Shown here one piece after another: positions 50,942 to 59,076 of a stretch of DNA of 64,000 nucleotides. Position numbers and translations under genes: made by a program. The notes beneath the pieces are model-generated. The model was not told the DNA's origin. It did no database searches and saw nothing but the letters and a program-made list of their open reading frames with translations. Within the stretch, counting starts at the first letter, position 1. Each line of letters opens with the position of its first letter. Source of the DNA: JBPYFK01 sp051984675 (GTDB lineage: Bacteria; Actinomycetota; Actinomycetes; Mycobacteriales; Pseudonocardiaceae); the NCBI GenBank assembly GCA_051984675.1, contig JBPYFK010000156.1:1-64000 (forward strand), written 5' to 3'.

Positions 50942-52123
50942 TTGTCCAGATTCGAGAACCCGGGCATCTGTGGCATTGGCGCGGTTACCGGCTATGGCAC
51001 TGGTTGTGCCCCGTTATGGGATGGGCTCCTGGCGGGCAAGCCCGCTGCGCGACTGGAGCACGGCTATGGGCACGGCCGGGACGAAGCCGCGTGGGTGGCC
51101 CGTGTGCCGGGGTCTTCGCTGCCGCGTACCACCTCTGGCGTGCGGGAACCGAGCCGGTTCGGCGCGGCGTTCCATGCCGCCGCGACCGAAGCCATCACCG
51201 ATGCCCTGCGGCGCGGGTGGCAACCCGGTCGAACCGTCGGCCTGATCCACGCTGCCGTCCTCGGCGAAGTCGATCGGTGGGCGGACTTCCACATCGCGGG
51301 TCAGAAATGGCGAAAGCGGGACTATCTCGATCTGATGCCGTCCACGCCCGTTTCGAACCTGATGAAGGAATACGGATTCCACGGTCCGTCCATGACCGTC
51401 TGCGCGATGTGCGCGTCCGGGGTCGCTGCCCTGCTCACCGCGAAAACCTGGATCGACACCGGGATCGTCGACGATGTCGTCATTGTCGCCGCCGATCTCT
51501 CCGCCACTCCCGCCAATGTCGCGCATTTTCGTGATCTCGGTGTGGCGATCACTGACACCGAACCGTTGGACGCGTGCCGGCCGTTCCAGAACGGTTCTCG
51601 CGGTTTCATCCTCGGTGAGGCCGCCGCAGGGCTTGTCGTGTCCCGCCGTTCCCGCATGTCATACAGCTACGTACTCGGCGGCGCCATGAACCATGACGCG
51701 CACCATCCCATTTCCGTGGAACCCACTCTCACCCACGTGATGCGGTGTTTCGGCGACGCTTTGGACAACGCTGGTGTGTCCGCGGAGGAAATCCGCTATC
51801 ACTACGCGCACGGTCCTGGCACGCCGCAATGCGACGACGCCGAGATCGCCGTCTTGGAGCGGTTCTTCCCGTCGAACACCCAGATCTTCTCCACGAAACA
51901 ACTCACCGGGCACTGCCAGGGAGCCGCGGCCGCCCTCGAACTCGCGATCCACTGCCTGTGCCACGAGCACGGCATCGTTCCCGCCCCACCGGCGGTGGGA
52001 ATCGGACATCCGCGGCTGCTCGCCGAGCATCGCAAGGTCGAGAGCGGCCTGACGATCAAATCGGCGCTGGGGATGGGCGGACACAACGCTGCCGTCGTCC
52101 TCTCCCCGCCCTGCGGTGGATAG
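50942..52123 (+). CDS. Stand-alone beta-ketoacyl synthase
   Basis: This is 393 residues from TTG 50942, with GGGGAGG seven bases upstream. It is a thiolase-fold condensing enzyme with the complete Cys-His-His triad: TVCAMCASGVAALL (nucleophile Cys near 157-160), YAHGPGTPQCDDAE (first His near 302) and TKQLTGHCQGAAAALEL (second His near 336). The NHDAHHPI and GFILGEAAAGLV segments fit the FabF/KAS type. No carrier protein, reductase or modular PKS genes are adjacent. It is divergent from the PAPS/sulfotransferase operon, so it might build a lipid or polyketide that is then sulfated (inference). Confidence 0.85.
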   Translation: MSRFENPGICGIGAVTGYGTGCAPLWDGLLAGKPAARLEHGYGHGRDEAAWVARVPGSSLPRTTSGVREPSRFGAAFHAAATEAITDALRRGWQPGRTVGLIHAAVLGEVDRWADFHIAGQKWRKRDYLDLMPSTPVSNLMKEYGFHGPSMTVCAMCASGVAALLTAKTWIDTGIVDDVVIVAADLSATPANVAHFRDLGVAITDTEPLDACRPFQNGSRGFILGEAAAGLVVSRRSRMSYSYVLGGAMNHDAHHPISVEPTLTHVMRCFGDALDNAGVSAEEIRYHYAHGPGTPQCDDAEIAVLERFFPSNTQIFSTKQLTGHCQGAAAALELAIHCLCHEHGIVPAPPAVGIGHPRLLAEHRKVESGLTIKSALGMGGHNAAVVLSPPCGG

Positions 52124-52202
52124 CCGGAGAGGTTGAGCCGCCGTGCTCACACGGCAAGATGACCCTCTGCTCGAATACATCGATGATGGTCGGCCCCGCC
52201 GG

Positions 52203-52898
52203 TCAGCCCAGGGCCTTGAGGAACTCAGTGGCCAGTGGCGCGGACGAGGCCGGATTCTGCCCGGTGTACATGTTGCGGTCGATGACGACGTTCGGTGCCC
52301 ACGGCTCGCCCTCGGAGAAATCCGCGCCGAGGGCGATCAGCCGATCCTGCAGCAACCATGCCGCCTTGTCGGCGAAACCGGCCTGGGTTTCCTCGGCGTT
52401 GGTGAAGCCGGTCACCCGGTAGCCGGCGAACGGCGAGGTCGCGTCGGGACCTTCGGTGGCCAGCAGCGCGGCCGGCGCGTGGCAGACCACGCCCAGTGGC
52501 TTACCGGACGCCAGGGCCGCGGTGAGCAGCCCCGCGGAGTCGGCGTTGACCGCCAGGTCCTCCATCGGCCCGTGGCCGCCGGGGTAGAACACCGCCGAGT
52601 AGTCGGAGAGGTCGGCGTCCTCCAGCCTGATCGGGTTCCGCAGTTCGGTGGCCGACTCCAGCGCGCCCGCGATCGCGTCGGCTGCGTCCTGCCCGCCGTT
52701 GACCTCGGGCGCGAGGCTGGCCCGGTCCACAGTGGGCAGGGCACCGCCCGGGGTGGCCACGACCACGTCGTGGCCGGCGTCGGTGAAGATGCGGTAAGGG
52801 GCCACGAACTCTTCGGCCCAGTAGCCGGTGGGGTGCTTCGTGCCGTCCGCGAGCGTCCAGTAGTCGACACCGGTCATGACGAAAAGGATCTTTGCCAT
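52203..52898 (-). CDS. DJ-1/PfpI (Hsp31-like) family protein
   Basis: This is 231 residues from the ATG at 52898 (MAKILFVMTGVDYWTLADG). It is a class-I glutamine-amidotransferase-like fold with the nucleophile-elbow Cys in LGVVCHAPAALL near 130, an acidic partner in GYWAEEF near 28, and FYPGGHGPMEDL. Relatives are glutathione-independent glyoxalases, chaperones or stress proteins. It is divergent from a LysR gene 108 bp away, which probably regulates it. Confidence 0.87.
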   Translation of the reverse strand: MAKILFVMTGVDYWTLADGTKHPTGYWAEEFVAPYRIFTDAGHDVVVATPGGALPTVDRASLAPEVNGGQDAADAIAGALESATELRNPIRLEDADLSDYSAVFYPGGHGPMEDLAVNADSAGLLTAALASGKPLGVVCHAPAALLATEGPDATSPFAGYRVTGFTNAEETQAGFADKAAWLLQDRLIALGADFSEGEPWAPNVVIDRNMYTGQNPASSAPLATEFLKALG

Positions 52899-53005
52899 GG
52901 TTCCCATTCCTGCTGGTTGGGCTGACGATCTGTACGCGCTTTCGCCAGCGATGACGTCTCGACCGTAGGTCGCTTTGCCATCGGATTGCCAATAGGCTCT
53001 TCACT

Positions 53006-53938
53006 ATGCCCCATAGGAATCCTGATGGGTTGGACGCCGTGGGCAGGACGCTCGATCTCACCCACCTGCAGACCTTCCTCGCGGTGCACCGGGCAGGGTC
53101 GTTCACCGCTGCCGCCCGGCTGCTGAGGCTGTCCCAACCGACGGTGACCAGCCAGGTGCGCTCGCTGGAGGAGCAGCTGGGGCGGCAGCTGTTCGAACGG
53201 CTGCCCCGAGGGGTGGCCGCGACGGCAGTGGCCGACGAGCTGGCAGGGCGAGTCGCCGGTCCGCTGGACGAGCTGGCGACCGTTGCCGCCGGCCCCGCCG
53301 AAACCGCCGCGCCCGCCCAACCCGTGCATCTGGCAGGACCGGCCGAGCTGCTGTGTCTGCGCGCGCTCCCAGCTCTGGCGCCGTTGGTGCAGCAGGGGCT
53401 GCAGCTGCGAGTCACGACCGGCCTGGCGGACGAGCTGCTGGAGGGCCTGCGGGCCGGGCAGTTCGACCTGGTTGTCTCCGCCATCCGGCCCCGGGGACGC
53501 GCCGTCGTCGCGGTCCCGCTCATGGACGAGGAGTTCGTGCTGGTCGCCGCACCGATCTGGGCTGAGGCCATCGGCGCCGTCGACCCGAACGACCCGTGTG
53601 CGCTGCACGACGTGCCGCTGGTCACCTACGCCGAGGACCTGCCCATCGCCCGCCGCTACTGGCGCCATGTCTTCCGCAAGCGCTTGACCGTCCAGCCCGC
53701 CGTCGTCGTGCCGGACCTGCGCGGAGTGCTGTCCGCGGTCGTGGCCGGAGCAGGGTTCACCGTCCTGCCGCGCTACCTGTGCCGCGCGGAACTGGAGTCC
53801 GGCCAGCTCGTGCCGCTGCTCGACCCGGACGATCCGCCCATCAACACCGGCTTCCTGGCCCAGCGCGCCGGCGCGACCGAACGCCGGCACACGACCATGG
53901 TGCGCGAACGGCTACTCCAGCAGGCACGCACCTGGTGA
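53006..53938 (+). CDS. LysR-family transcriptional regulator
   Basis: This is 310 residues. The N-terminal winged HTH (LTHLQTFLAVHRAGSFTAAARLLRLSQPTVTSQVRSLEEQLGRQLFERLPRGV) begins at about residue 18, after a short leader. The effector domain follows (FDLVVSAIRPRGRAVVAVPLMDEEFVLVAAP; VLPRYLCRAELESGQLV). It is divergent from the DJ-1 gene, the usual LysR-target layout. The 108-bp gap contains a TTGCC-ATCGGATTGCC direct repeat that could be part of the site. The 3' end abuts the convergent monooxygenase. Confidence 0.9.
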   Translation: MPHRNPDGLDAVGRTLDLTHLQTFLAVHRAGSFTAAARLLRLSQPTVTSQVRSLEEQLGRQLFERLPRGVAATAVADELAGRVAGPLDELATVAAGPAETAAPAQPVHLAGPAELLCLRALPALAPLVQQGLQLRVTTGLADELLEGLRAGQFDLVVSAIRPRGRAVVAVPLMDEEFVLVAAPIWAEAIGAVDPNDPCALHDVPLVTYAEDLPIARRYWRHVFRKRLTVQPAVVVPDLRGVLSAVVAGAGFTVLPRYLCRAELESGQLVPLLDPDDPPINTGFLAQRAGATERRHTTMVRERLLQQARTW

Positions 53939-53942
53939 CGTG

Positions 53943-55436
53943 CTAGACGCCCGCCGATTCCGTCGTGGACGATCCTGCCGTGACCCGGGAGAAGCGGATT
54001 CCTTTGTCCGCCACCGGCCCGTGCCGCAACAGGATCACGTCCTTGGGATAGTTCTGGTAGAGCCGCCACGGCGCCTCAGGCCCCTGCTTCGGCAGTTTGT
54101 CGAGGCTGCGCAGCACGTAGCCCGCCTTGAGATCGAGGAACGGTTCCGCTGGCTGAGAGCCGGGTGGCGCCAGCGGAGTGCACTGCTGATATCCCCGCGC
54201 ATCCATGTGATTGAGTAACCGGCAGACGTACTGGCTGACCAGATCGCCCTTGAGCGTCCAGGAAGCGTTCGTGTAGCCGATGGTGAGGGCGAAGTTCGGT
54301 ACGCCCGAGAGCATCATCCCCTTGTAGGCCACTGTCTGGGCAATGTCGACGTCGTCCCCGTCGACGGCCAGCGACATGCCGCCGATCGGCAGCAGGTTCA
54401 GGCCGGTCGCGGTGACGATGATGTCGGCGTCTAGCTGCCGGCCCGACGCCAGCCGGATGCCGTTCTCGGTGAACGTGTCGATCCGGTCCGTGACCAGGGA
54501 GGCTCGGCCGCGCCGCACCGACGTGAACAGGTCGCCGTCCGGGACGAGGCAAAGCCGCTGGTCCCACGGGTCGTAGTCCGGCTTGAAGTGGGTGTCGACG
54601 TCGAATCCCGGGGGCAGTTGGCGCCGGGCGCCCAAGCGCAGCAACTTCTTCATCAGCGTGGGCCGCCGACGGCTGAGCTGAAACACCGCCATGCTCACCA
54701 GCACGTTCTTCCAGCGCGCGGCGGGATAGGCGAGCCTGTCCGGCAGGACCCGGCGCAGCAGGTCCGCGATCGGATCGGTGGACGGCAGCGACAGCACGTA
54801 GCTCGGTGATCGCTGCAGCATCGTGACGTGCGCGGCTTGCTGCGCCATCGCCGGCACCAGCGTGACCGCCGTGGCGCCACTGCCGATGACGACGACCCGC
54901 TTGCCCGCATAGTCCAGGTCCTCATCCCAGTGCTGCGGGTGCACGATCGTCCCGGTGAACCGGTCGGAGCCCGGGAAGGTGGGTGAGTAGCCCTCGTCGT
55001 AGCGGTAGTAACCGGAGCAGACGAACAGGAACCCGCAGGTCATCCGCACGGTCTCGGCGGTGTCGGTGCGCTCGACGTGCACCGTCCAGCGTGCCTGCTC
55101 ACTCGACCACTCGGCCCGCACCACCCGGTGCTGGTACCGGATCCGGTGGTCCACGCCGTGTTCGCGGGCGGTCCGCCGGATGTACTCGCGGATGGACGGC
55201 CCGTCCGCGATCGCCTTGGCCTCGGTCCACGGTTGGAACGAGTACCCCAGCGTGAACATGTCCGAGTCCGACCGGATTCCGGGATAGCGGAACAGGTCCC
55301 ACGTTCCGCCCATGGCCTCCCGCGCCTCCAGGATCGCGAAACTCTTGCCCGGACACCGGTTCCGCAGGTGGCAGGCCGCACCGATACCCGAAAGGCCGGC
55401 GCCGACGATCAGGACATCGACATGCTCCAGCGACAT
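53943..55436 (-). CDS. Flavin-containing Baeyer-Villiger-type monooxygenase
   Basis: This is 497 residues from the ATG at 55436 (MSLEHVDVLIVGAGLSG). The FAD fold GAGLSGIGAACHL is at the N-terminus and the NADPH fold VVVIGSGATAVTLVPAM lies near 190. The Baeyer-Villiger fingerprint F-x-G-x3-H-x3-W (FTGTIVHPQHW, near 165) sits just before the second fold. Overall it resembles EthA-type enzymes that convert ketones to esters or lactones, or oxidise sulfides. It is last in the operon ligase-phosphotriesterase-monooxygenase, 23 bp after the hydrolase gene, so ring-opening of its lactone product by the neighbour is plausible. Confidence 0.9.
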   Translation of the reverse strand: MSLEHVDVLIVGAGLSGIGAACHLRNRCPGKSFAILEAREAMGGTWDLFRYPGIRSDSDMFTLGYSFQPWTEAKAIADGPSIREYIRRTAREHGVDHRIRYQHRVVRAEWSSEQARWTVHVERTDTAETVRMTCGFLFVCSGYYRYDEGYSPTFPGSDRFTGTIVHPQHWDEDLDYAGKRVVVIGSGATAVTLVPAMAQQAAHVTMLQRSPSYVLSLPSTDPIADLLRRVLPDRLAYPAARWKNVLVSMAVFQLSRRRPTLMKKLLRLGARRQLPPGFDVDTHFKPDYDPWDQRLCLVPDGDLFTSVRRGRASLVTDRIDTFTENGIRLASGRQLDADIIVTATGLNLLPIGGMSLAVDGDDVDIAQTVAYKGMMLSGVPNFALTIGYTNASWTLKGDLVSQYVCRLLNHMDARGYQQCTPLAPPGSQPAEPFLDLKAGYVLRSLDKLPKQGPEAPWRLYQNYPKDVILLRHGPVADKGIRFSRVTAGSSTTESAGV

Positions 55437-55459
55437 GTTCCCCTCCGTCTCCCCGGTGA

Positions 55460-56440
55460 TCAGGACCCAAAATAGCCGCGCGGGTTGTCCACCAGCATCG
55501 TGTTGATCTGCTTGTCGGTGACCCCGTTCGCGCGGAGATAAGGCAGGACGTCCTGCTCGATGTGCAGGTAGTGCCACTGCGGCAGGAACGCCATCACTTC
55601 GGGGGCGATCCAGTCGATGTAGCAGGCGGCGTCGTGCGCGAGCACCATGCTCTCCGCGAAGCCGCGCCGGCACATTTCCACCACGATGTCCGCCCGCGCC
55701 TCGAACGTCGTGTCCAGGTTGATCCCGAAGCGGTCCATACCCAGCACGAAACCGGCTTCCGCGAGCTCGCTGAGGTGGTCGGCGTCGGTGGTGTCGCCGC
55801 TGTGGCCGAGCACGACGCGACGCGGGTCGACGCCCTCCTCGTCGCAGAGCACGCGCTTGACCTCCAGCCCGCTCTTCGACCCGGGGTGGGTGTGCACGGT
55901 GATGGGTGTTCCCGTCCGCAGGTGCGTCTTCGCCACCGCCCGCATGATCCGCTCAACCCCGGAGGTCATGCCCTGGCTGTCGATCGCGCACTTCAGCAGC
56001 CCCGCCCGCACGCCGGTACCGGCGATGCCCTCGGTGATGTCCCGGACGAACATGTCCACCATCGGGTCCGGTACTTCCGTGCCGACGGCCTCGTTGAGCG
56101 CCGGGCCTCGGTAGCGGAAGAAGAACGGCACGTCGTCGTAGGTGTAGCAGCCGGTCGCGACGATGATGTTGAGGTCCGGTACCTGCTCGGCGACCCGTTG
56201 GATTCGCGGGATGTACCGGCCGAGACCGACAACCGTGGGGTCGACGATCGTGCGCACACCCTGCTCGGACAGCGCGGTGAGCTTCTGGACGGCATCGGCC
56301 ACCCGCGCCTCCTCGTCACCCCACTCGTCCGGGTAGTTCTGTTGCACGTCGGCGGTGAGCACGAAGATGTGTTCGTGCATGTAGGTGCGGCCGAGGTCGT
56401 CGGTGTCGATGGGTCCGCGAACGGTCGGGATCTGCGTCAA
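55460..56440 (-). CDS. Phosphotriesterase-family metal hydrolase
   Basis: This is about 326 residues from TTG 56440, placed by GGAGG eight bases upstream; the longer upstream frame overlaps the ligase gene. It is a binuclear-metal TIM barrel with TYMHEHIF (HxH near 21), AGLLKCAID (bridging carboxylated Lys near 146), VHTHPG (near 180), LGHSGD (near 207) and VLAHDAAC (Asp near 265). All PTE metal ligands are thus present. Natural members are mostly lactonases, so a lactone made by the adjacent monooxygenase is a good candidate substrate. Confidence 0.88.
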   Translation of the reverse strand: MTQIPTVRGPIDTDDLGRTYMHEHIFVLTADVQQNYPDEWGDEEARVADAVQKLTALSEQGVRTIVDPTVVGLGRYIPRIQRVAEQVPDLNIIVATGCYTYDDVPFFFRYRGPALNEAVGTEVPDPMVDMFVRDITEGIAGTGVRAGLLKCAIDSQGMTSGVERIMRAVAKTHLRTGTPITVHTHPGSKSGLEVKRVLCDEEGVDPRRVVLGHSGDTTDADHLSELAEAGFVLGMDRFGINLDTTFEARADIVVEMCRRGFAESMVLAHDAACYIDWIAPEVMAFLPQWHYLHIEQDVLPYLRANGVTDKQINTMLVDNPRGYFGS

Positions 56441-56468
56441 TGGAGTACCTCCAACCGGTTGAGGGGGG

Positions 56469-57986
56469 TCAGGCTCTGCGCAGTTCGCGCTTGAGGATCT
56501 TGCCGGTCGGCCCCTTGGGAAGCTCGTCGAGAATCCGCACCACGCGCGGGTACTTGTAGGCGGCCAGGCGCTGTTTGGCGAAAGCGATGATGTCGTCGGG
56601 GACGGCGCTCGCATCGGGTTTGAGCGCGACGACGGCCACGACTTCCTCCCCGAGCCTGCCGTCGGGTTCACCGATGACCGCGGCTTCCGCGACGGCCGGA
56701 TGCTCGTAGAGCGTCTCCTCCACTTCCCTCGGGTAGACGTTGTAACCGCCACGGATCACGAGATCCTTCTTCCGGTCCACAATGTAGAGATAGCCGTCGT
56801 CGTCGGCGTAGGCCAGATCGCCGGTGAAGAACCAGCCGTCGCGCAGCACCTCCGCCGTCGCTTCGGGCTTGTTGTAGTAGCCCTTCATGATGTTGTGCCC
56901 GCGGATCGCGATCTCGCCGACCTTGTCGGGTGGCAACTCGTCGCCCTGGTCGTCGACGATCTTGACCTGCACGCCCCAGATCGGCTTGCCGATCGACAGC
57001 ACCCGCCGCTGCTCGGCGCTGATATTGAAGGTCGTCGTGCTTGCGCTTTCCGACAGCCCGTAGCCTTCGAGGATCACGCACCCCGGGAACCGGTGCTCGA
57101 ACGCGCGGATGACCTCGCCGGGCATCGCCGCGCCGCCGGAGACACCTACCCGCAGCGACGACAGGTCACGGCCATCGGTGTCGGCCTCCAGCAGCGCGAA
57201 GTACATCGTCGGTACTCCGGCGAAGATCGTGCAGCGGTGCTTGTCGATCGCGTCGAGGACGTCCTGTGCCTCGAATCGCGGTACCAGGACCATGGACCCG
57301 CCGTAGCGCACGGTCAGGTTCAGCACGCTCGACAGACCGAAGACGTGGAACAGCGGGAGCACGGCCACGCCGACGTCGTCGTCGCGGTAGCCGAAAAGCT
57401 CGCCGCCGACCGTGCAGTTCATGAACAGCTGGAAGTGGGTGAGTTCGGCTCCCTTGGGCTTACCCGTGGTGCCGCTGGTGTAGAGCAGTACCGCCGTCTC
57501 GTCGCTGGGCAGCGCGACGATGTCGCGGGTGTCCTCGGCTGCGTACAGCTCGTCGTACGGTCTCGTCCCCGCCGGGCGTTGGTCACTTCCCGGCGCGGTC
57601 ACCACGTACGTCGGCACGCCACCGGCCTGTTGCGCGCCCTCGCACGCTTCCCCGGCGAACAGCTCGTAGGTGATCAGCAGCCTCGCCTCGCTGTCCGCGA
57701 GGTGGTAGGCCATCTCACCCGCGCGCAGCAGCGGGTTCAGCGGCACGGCGACCAGACCTGCCTTGAGGGCGCCGAAGTAGGTGAACACGAACTGGGGGAT
57801 GTTCGGCAACTGCACCGCGACCTTGTCGCCCCGGCGCAGTCCCAGTGCCAGCAGGCTCGCGGCGACGCGGCCGGACATCTCGTCGACCTGCGCGTAGCTC
57901 AGGGACAGCTCGTCGAGGTGCAGGAGTGGCTTCTCCGGGGCGGCCAGGGCTGATTCCCGCAGCATGGTGGCGAGGTTGAAACTCAC
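56469..57986 (-). CDS. Acyl-CoA ligase (long-chain fatty-acid type)
   Basis: This is 505 residues. ANL-superfamily motifs are LLYTSGTTGKPKGAELTH (near 165), LPLFHVFGLSSVLNL, EGYGLSESAST (A5), DGWFFTGDLAYADDDGYLYIVDRKKDLVIRGG (A7-A8) and the catalytic Lys in LPKGPTGKILKREL near 497. It activates a carboxylic acid to its CoA ester. It is first in the operon with the phosphotriesterase (28-bp gap) and Baeyer-Villiger monooxygenase, and is divergent from a hydrolase-ligase pair across a TetR-type palindrome. Confidence 0.9.
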   Translation of the reverse strand: MSFNLATMLRESALAAPEKPLLHLDELSLSYAQVDEMSGRVAASLLALGLRRGDKVAVQLPNIPQFVFTYFGALKAGLVAVPLNPLLRAGEMAYHLADSEARLLITYELFAGEACEGAQQAGGVPTYVVTAPGSDQRPAGTRPYDELYAAEDTRDIVALPSDETAVLLYTSGTTGKPKGAELTHFQLFMNCTVGGELFGYRDDDVGVAVLPLFHVFGLSSVLNLTVRYGGSMVLVPRFEAQDVLDAIDKHRCTIFAGVPTMYFALLEADTDGRDLSSLRVGVSGGAAMPGEVIRAFEHRFPGCVILEGYGLSESASTTTFNISAEQRRVLSIGKPIWGVQVKIVDDQGDELPPDKVGEIAIRGHNIMKGYYNKPEATAEVLRDGWFFTGDLAYADDDGYLYIVDRKKDLVIRGGYNVYPREVEETLYEHPAVAEAAVIGEPDGRLGEEVVAVVALKPDASAVPDDIIAFAKQRLAAYKYPRVVRILDELPKGPTGKILKRELRRA

Positions 57987-58049
57987 GACGACTCCTCGAC
58001 TGCCGAAGTGGCCCGATCCGAGTGGCCCAGATCATAATGACGGGCACCA

Positions 58050-58065
58050 TACCGGCCAGTCGGTA
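58050..58065. promoter_or_regulatory. TetR-type palindrome TACCG-GCCAGT-CGGTA
   Basis: Perfect 5-bp arms with a 6-bp spacer lie 64 bp before the ligase start (57986) and 132 bp before the divergent hydrolase start (58197). The ACCGnCCnGTCGGT style is common for TetR regulators of acyl-CoA metabolism. No TetR gene is adjacent, so the regulator would be elsewhere. Confidence 0.5.
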
Positions 58066-58196
58066 CGAACGTCTAGTGCTTGACGGCGAGATGCGGGGCG
58101 GCAATCCTGGCCACTGCTTACCTGCTCGACCCCGGTTTCTACCGTCCTTAGTGGACATTCGCCGTGAGTGTGGACAGCGGCGGGAAGGGTTGTGGT

Positions 58197-59012
58197 GTGG
58201 CCGAGTCACAGGAATGGACCTACCACGGGCACGCTGGCGCGCTGAGCGCGCGGACCTGGCCCCGTCCCGATGCCCGCTATACCGCGTTGCTGTGCCACGG
58301 CTACGGTGAGCACATCGGGCGTTACGAGCACGTGGCCGAGGCGCTGGTGCGCTCGGGCGCGGTCGTGCACGGAGTCGATCACGTCGGCCACGGCAGGAGC
58401 GCGGGCGAGCGCGTGCTCATCAGCGACTTCGAGCCGGTGGTCGCCGACTTCCACCTCCTCGCCGAGCACGCCCGCGAGAGCGCAACGGACACCCTGCCCG
58501 TGGTGCTCATCGGGCACTCCATGGGCGGCATGATCGCCACCCGCTATGCCCAGCGCTACCGCGGCGAACTGGCCGCGCTCGTGCTTTCCGGTCCAGTCCT
58601 GGGCCGCTGGGAAGCGGCCGCCAGCCTGCTGGAGTTGGACGAGATCCCGGACATCCCCATCGACCCCGCCACGCTGTCCCGTGACCCGGCGGTGGGGCTC
58701 GCCTACGAACAGGACCCGCTGGTCTGGCACGGAAAGTTCCAGCGCCCCACGCTCGAAGCCCTGCTCACCTGCATCGATCGGATCAGCGCGAGCGGTGGCC
58801 TCGGCGACCTGCCCACGCTGTGGCTGCACGGCGAGGACGACCCGCTGGTGCCTCTCGACGGCACGCGGGAGGGCATCGACTCGATCCGTGGCACGCGGTT
58901 CGAGTACAAGCTCTACCCGGGGGCACGTCACGAGATATTCAATGAGACCAACCGCGAGGAGGTGCTCGGCGATGTCGTAGCGTTCGCCCGCAAGGTCCTC
59001 GACGGACAATGA
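58197..59012 (+). CDS. Alpha/beta hydrolase, monoacylglycerol-lipase-like
   Basis: This is 271 residues from GTG 58197 (AESQEWTYHGHAG); a GTG at 58164 is the alternative. The lysophospholipase/MAGL group is indicated by ALLCHGYGEHIGRYEHVAEAL, DHVGHGRSAGERV, the nucleophile elbow VLIGHSMGGMIA (Ser near 103), HGEDDPLVP (Asp) and GARHEIFNE (His). It probably hydrolyses monoacylglycerols or ester products of the neighbouring oxidation system. Its last codons fall in a 27-bp tandem duplication, and an acyl-CoA ligase follows 64 bp later. Confidence 0.88.
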   Translation: MAESQEWTYHGHAGALSARTWPRPDARYTALLCHGYGEHIGRYEHVAEALVRSGAVVHGVDHVGHGRSAGERVLISDFEPVVADFHLLAEHARESATDTLPVVLIGHSMGGMIATRYAQRYRGELAALVLSGPVLGRWEAAASLLELDEIPDIPIDPATLSRDPAVGLAYEQDPLVWHGKFQRPTLEALLTCIDRISASGGLGDLPTLWLHGEDDPLVPLDGTREGIDSIRGTRFEYKLYPGARHEIFNETNREEVLGDVVAFARKVLDGQ

Positions 59013-59048
59013 CACGCATGTGTCCTCGACAGACAATGACACGCACGT
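58995..59048. repeat. 27-bp tandem duplication over the hydrolase stop codon
   Basis: Two head-to-tail units (58995-59021 and 59022-59048) match at 25 of 27 bases. The first unit contains the terminal LDGQ codons and TGA of the hydrolase; the second repeats them downstream as non-coding sequence. A third partial unit (GTGACACGCA) follows. Confidence 0.85.
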
Positions 59049-59076
59049 GCCGTGACACGCAGGCATAGGGGGCACG

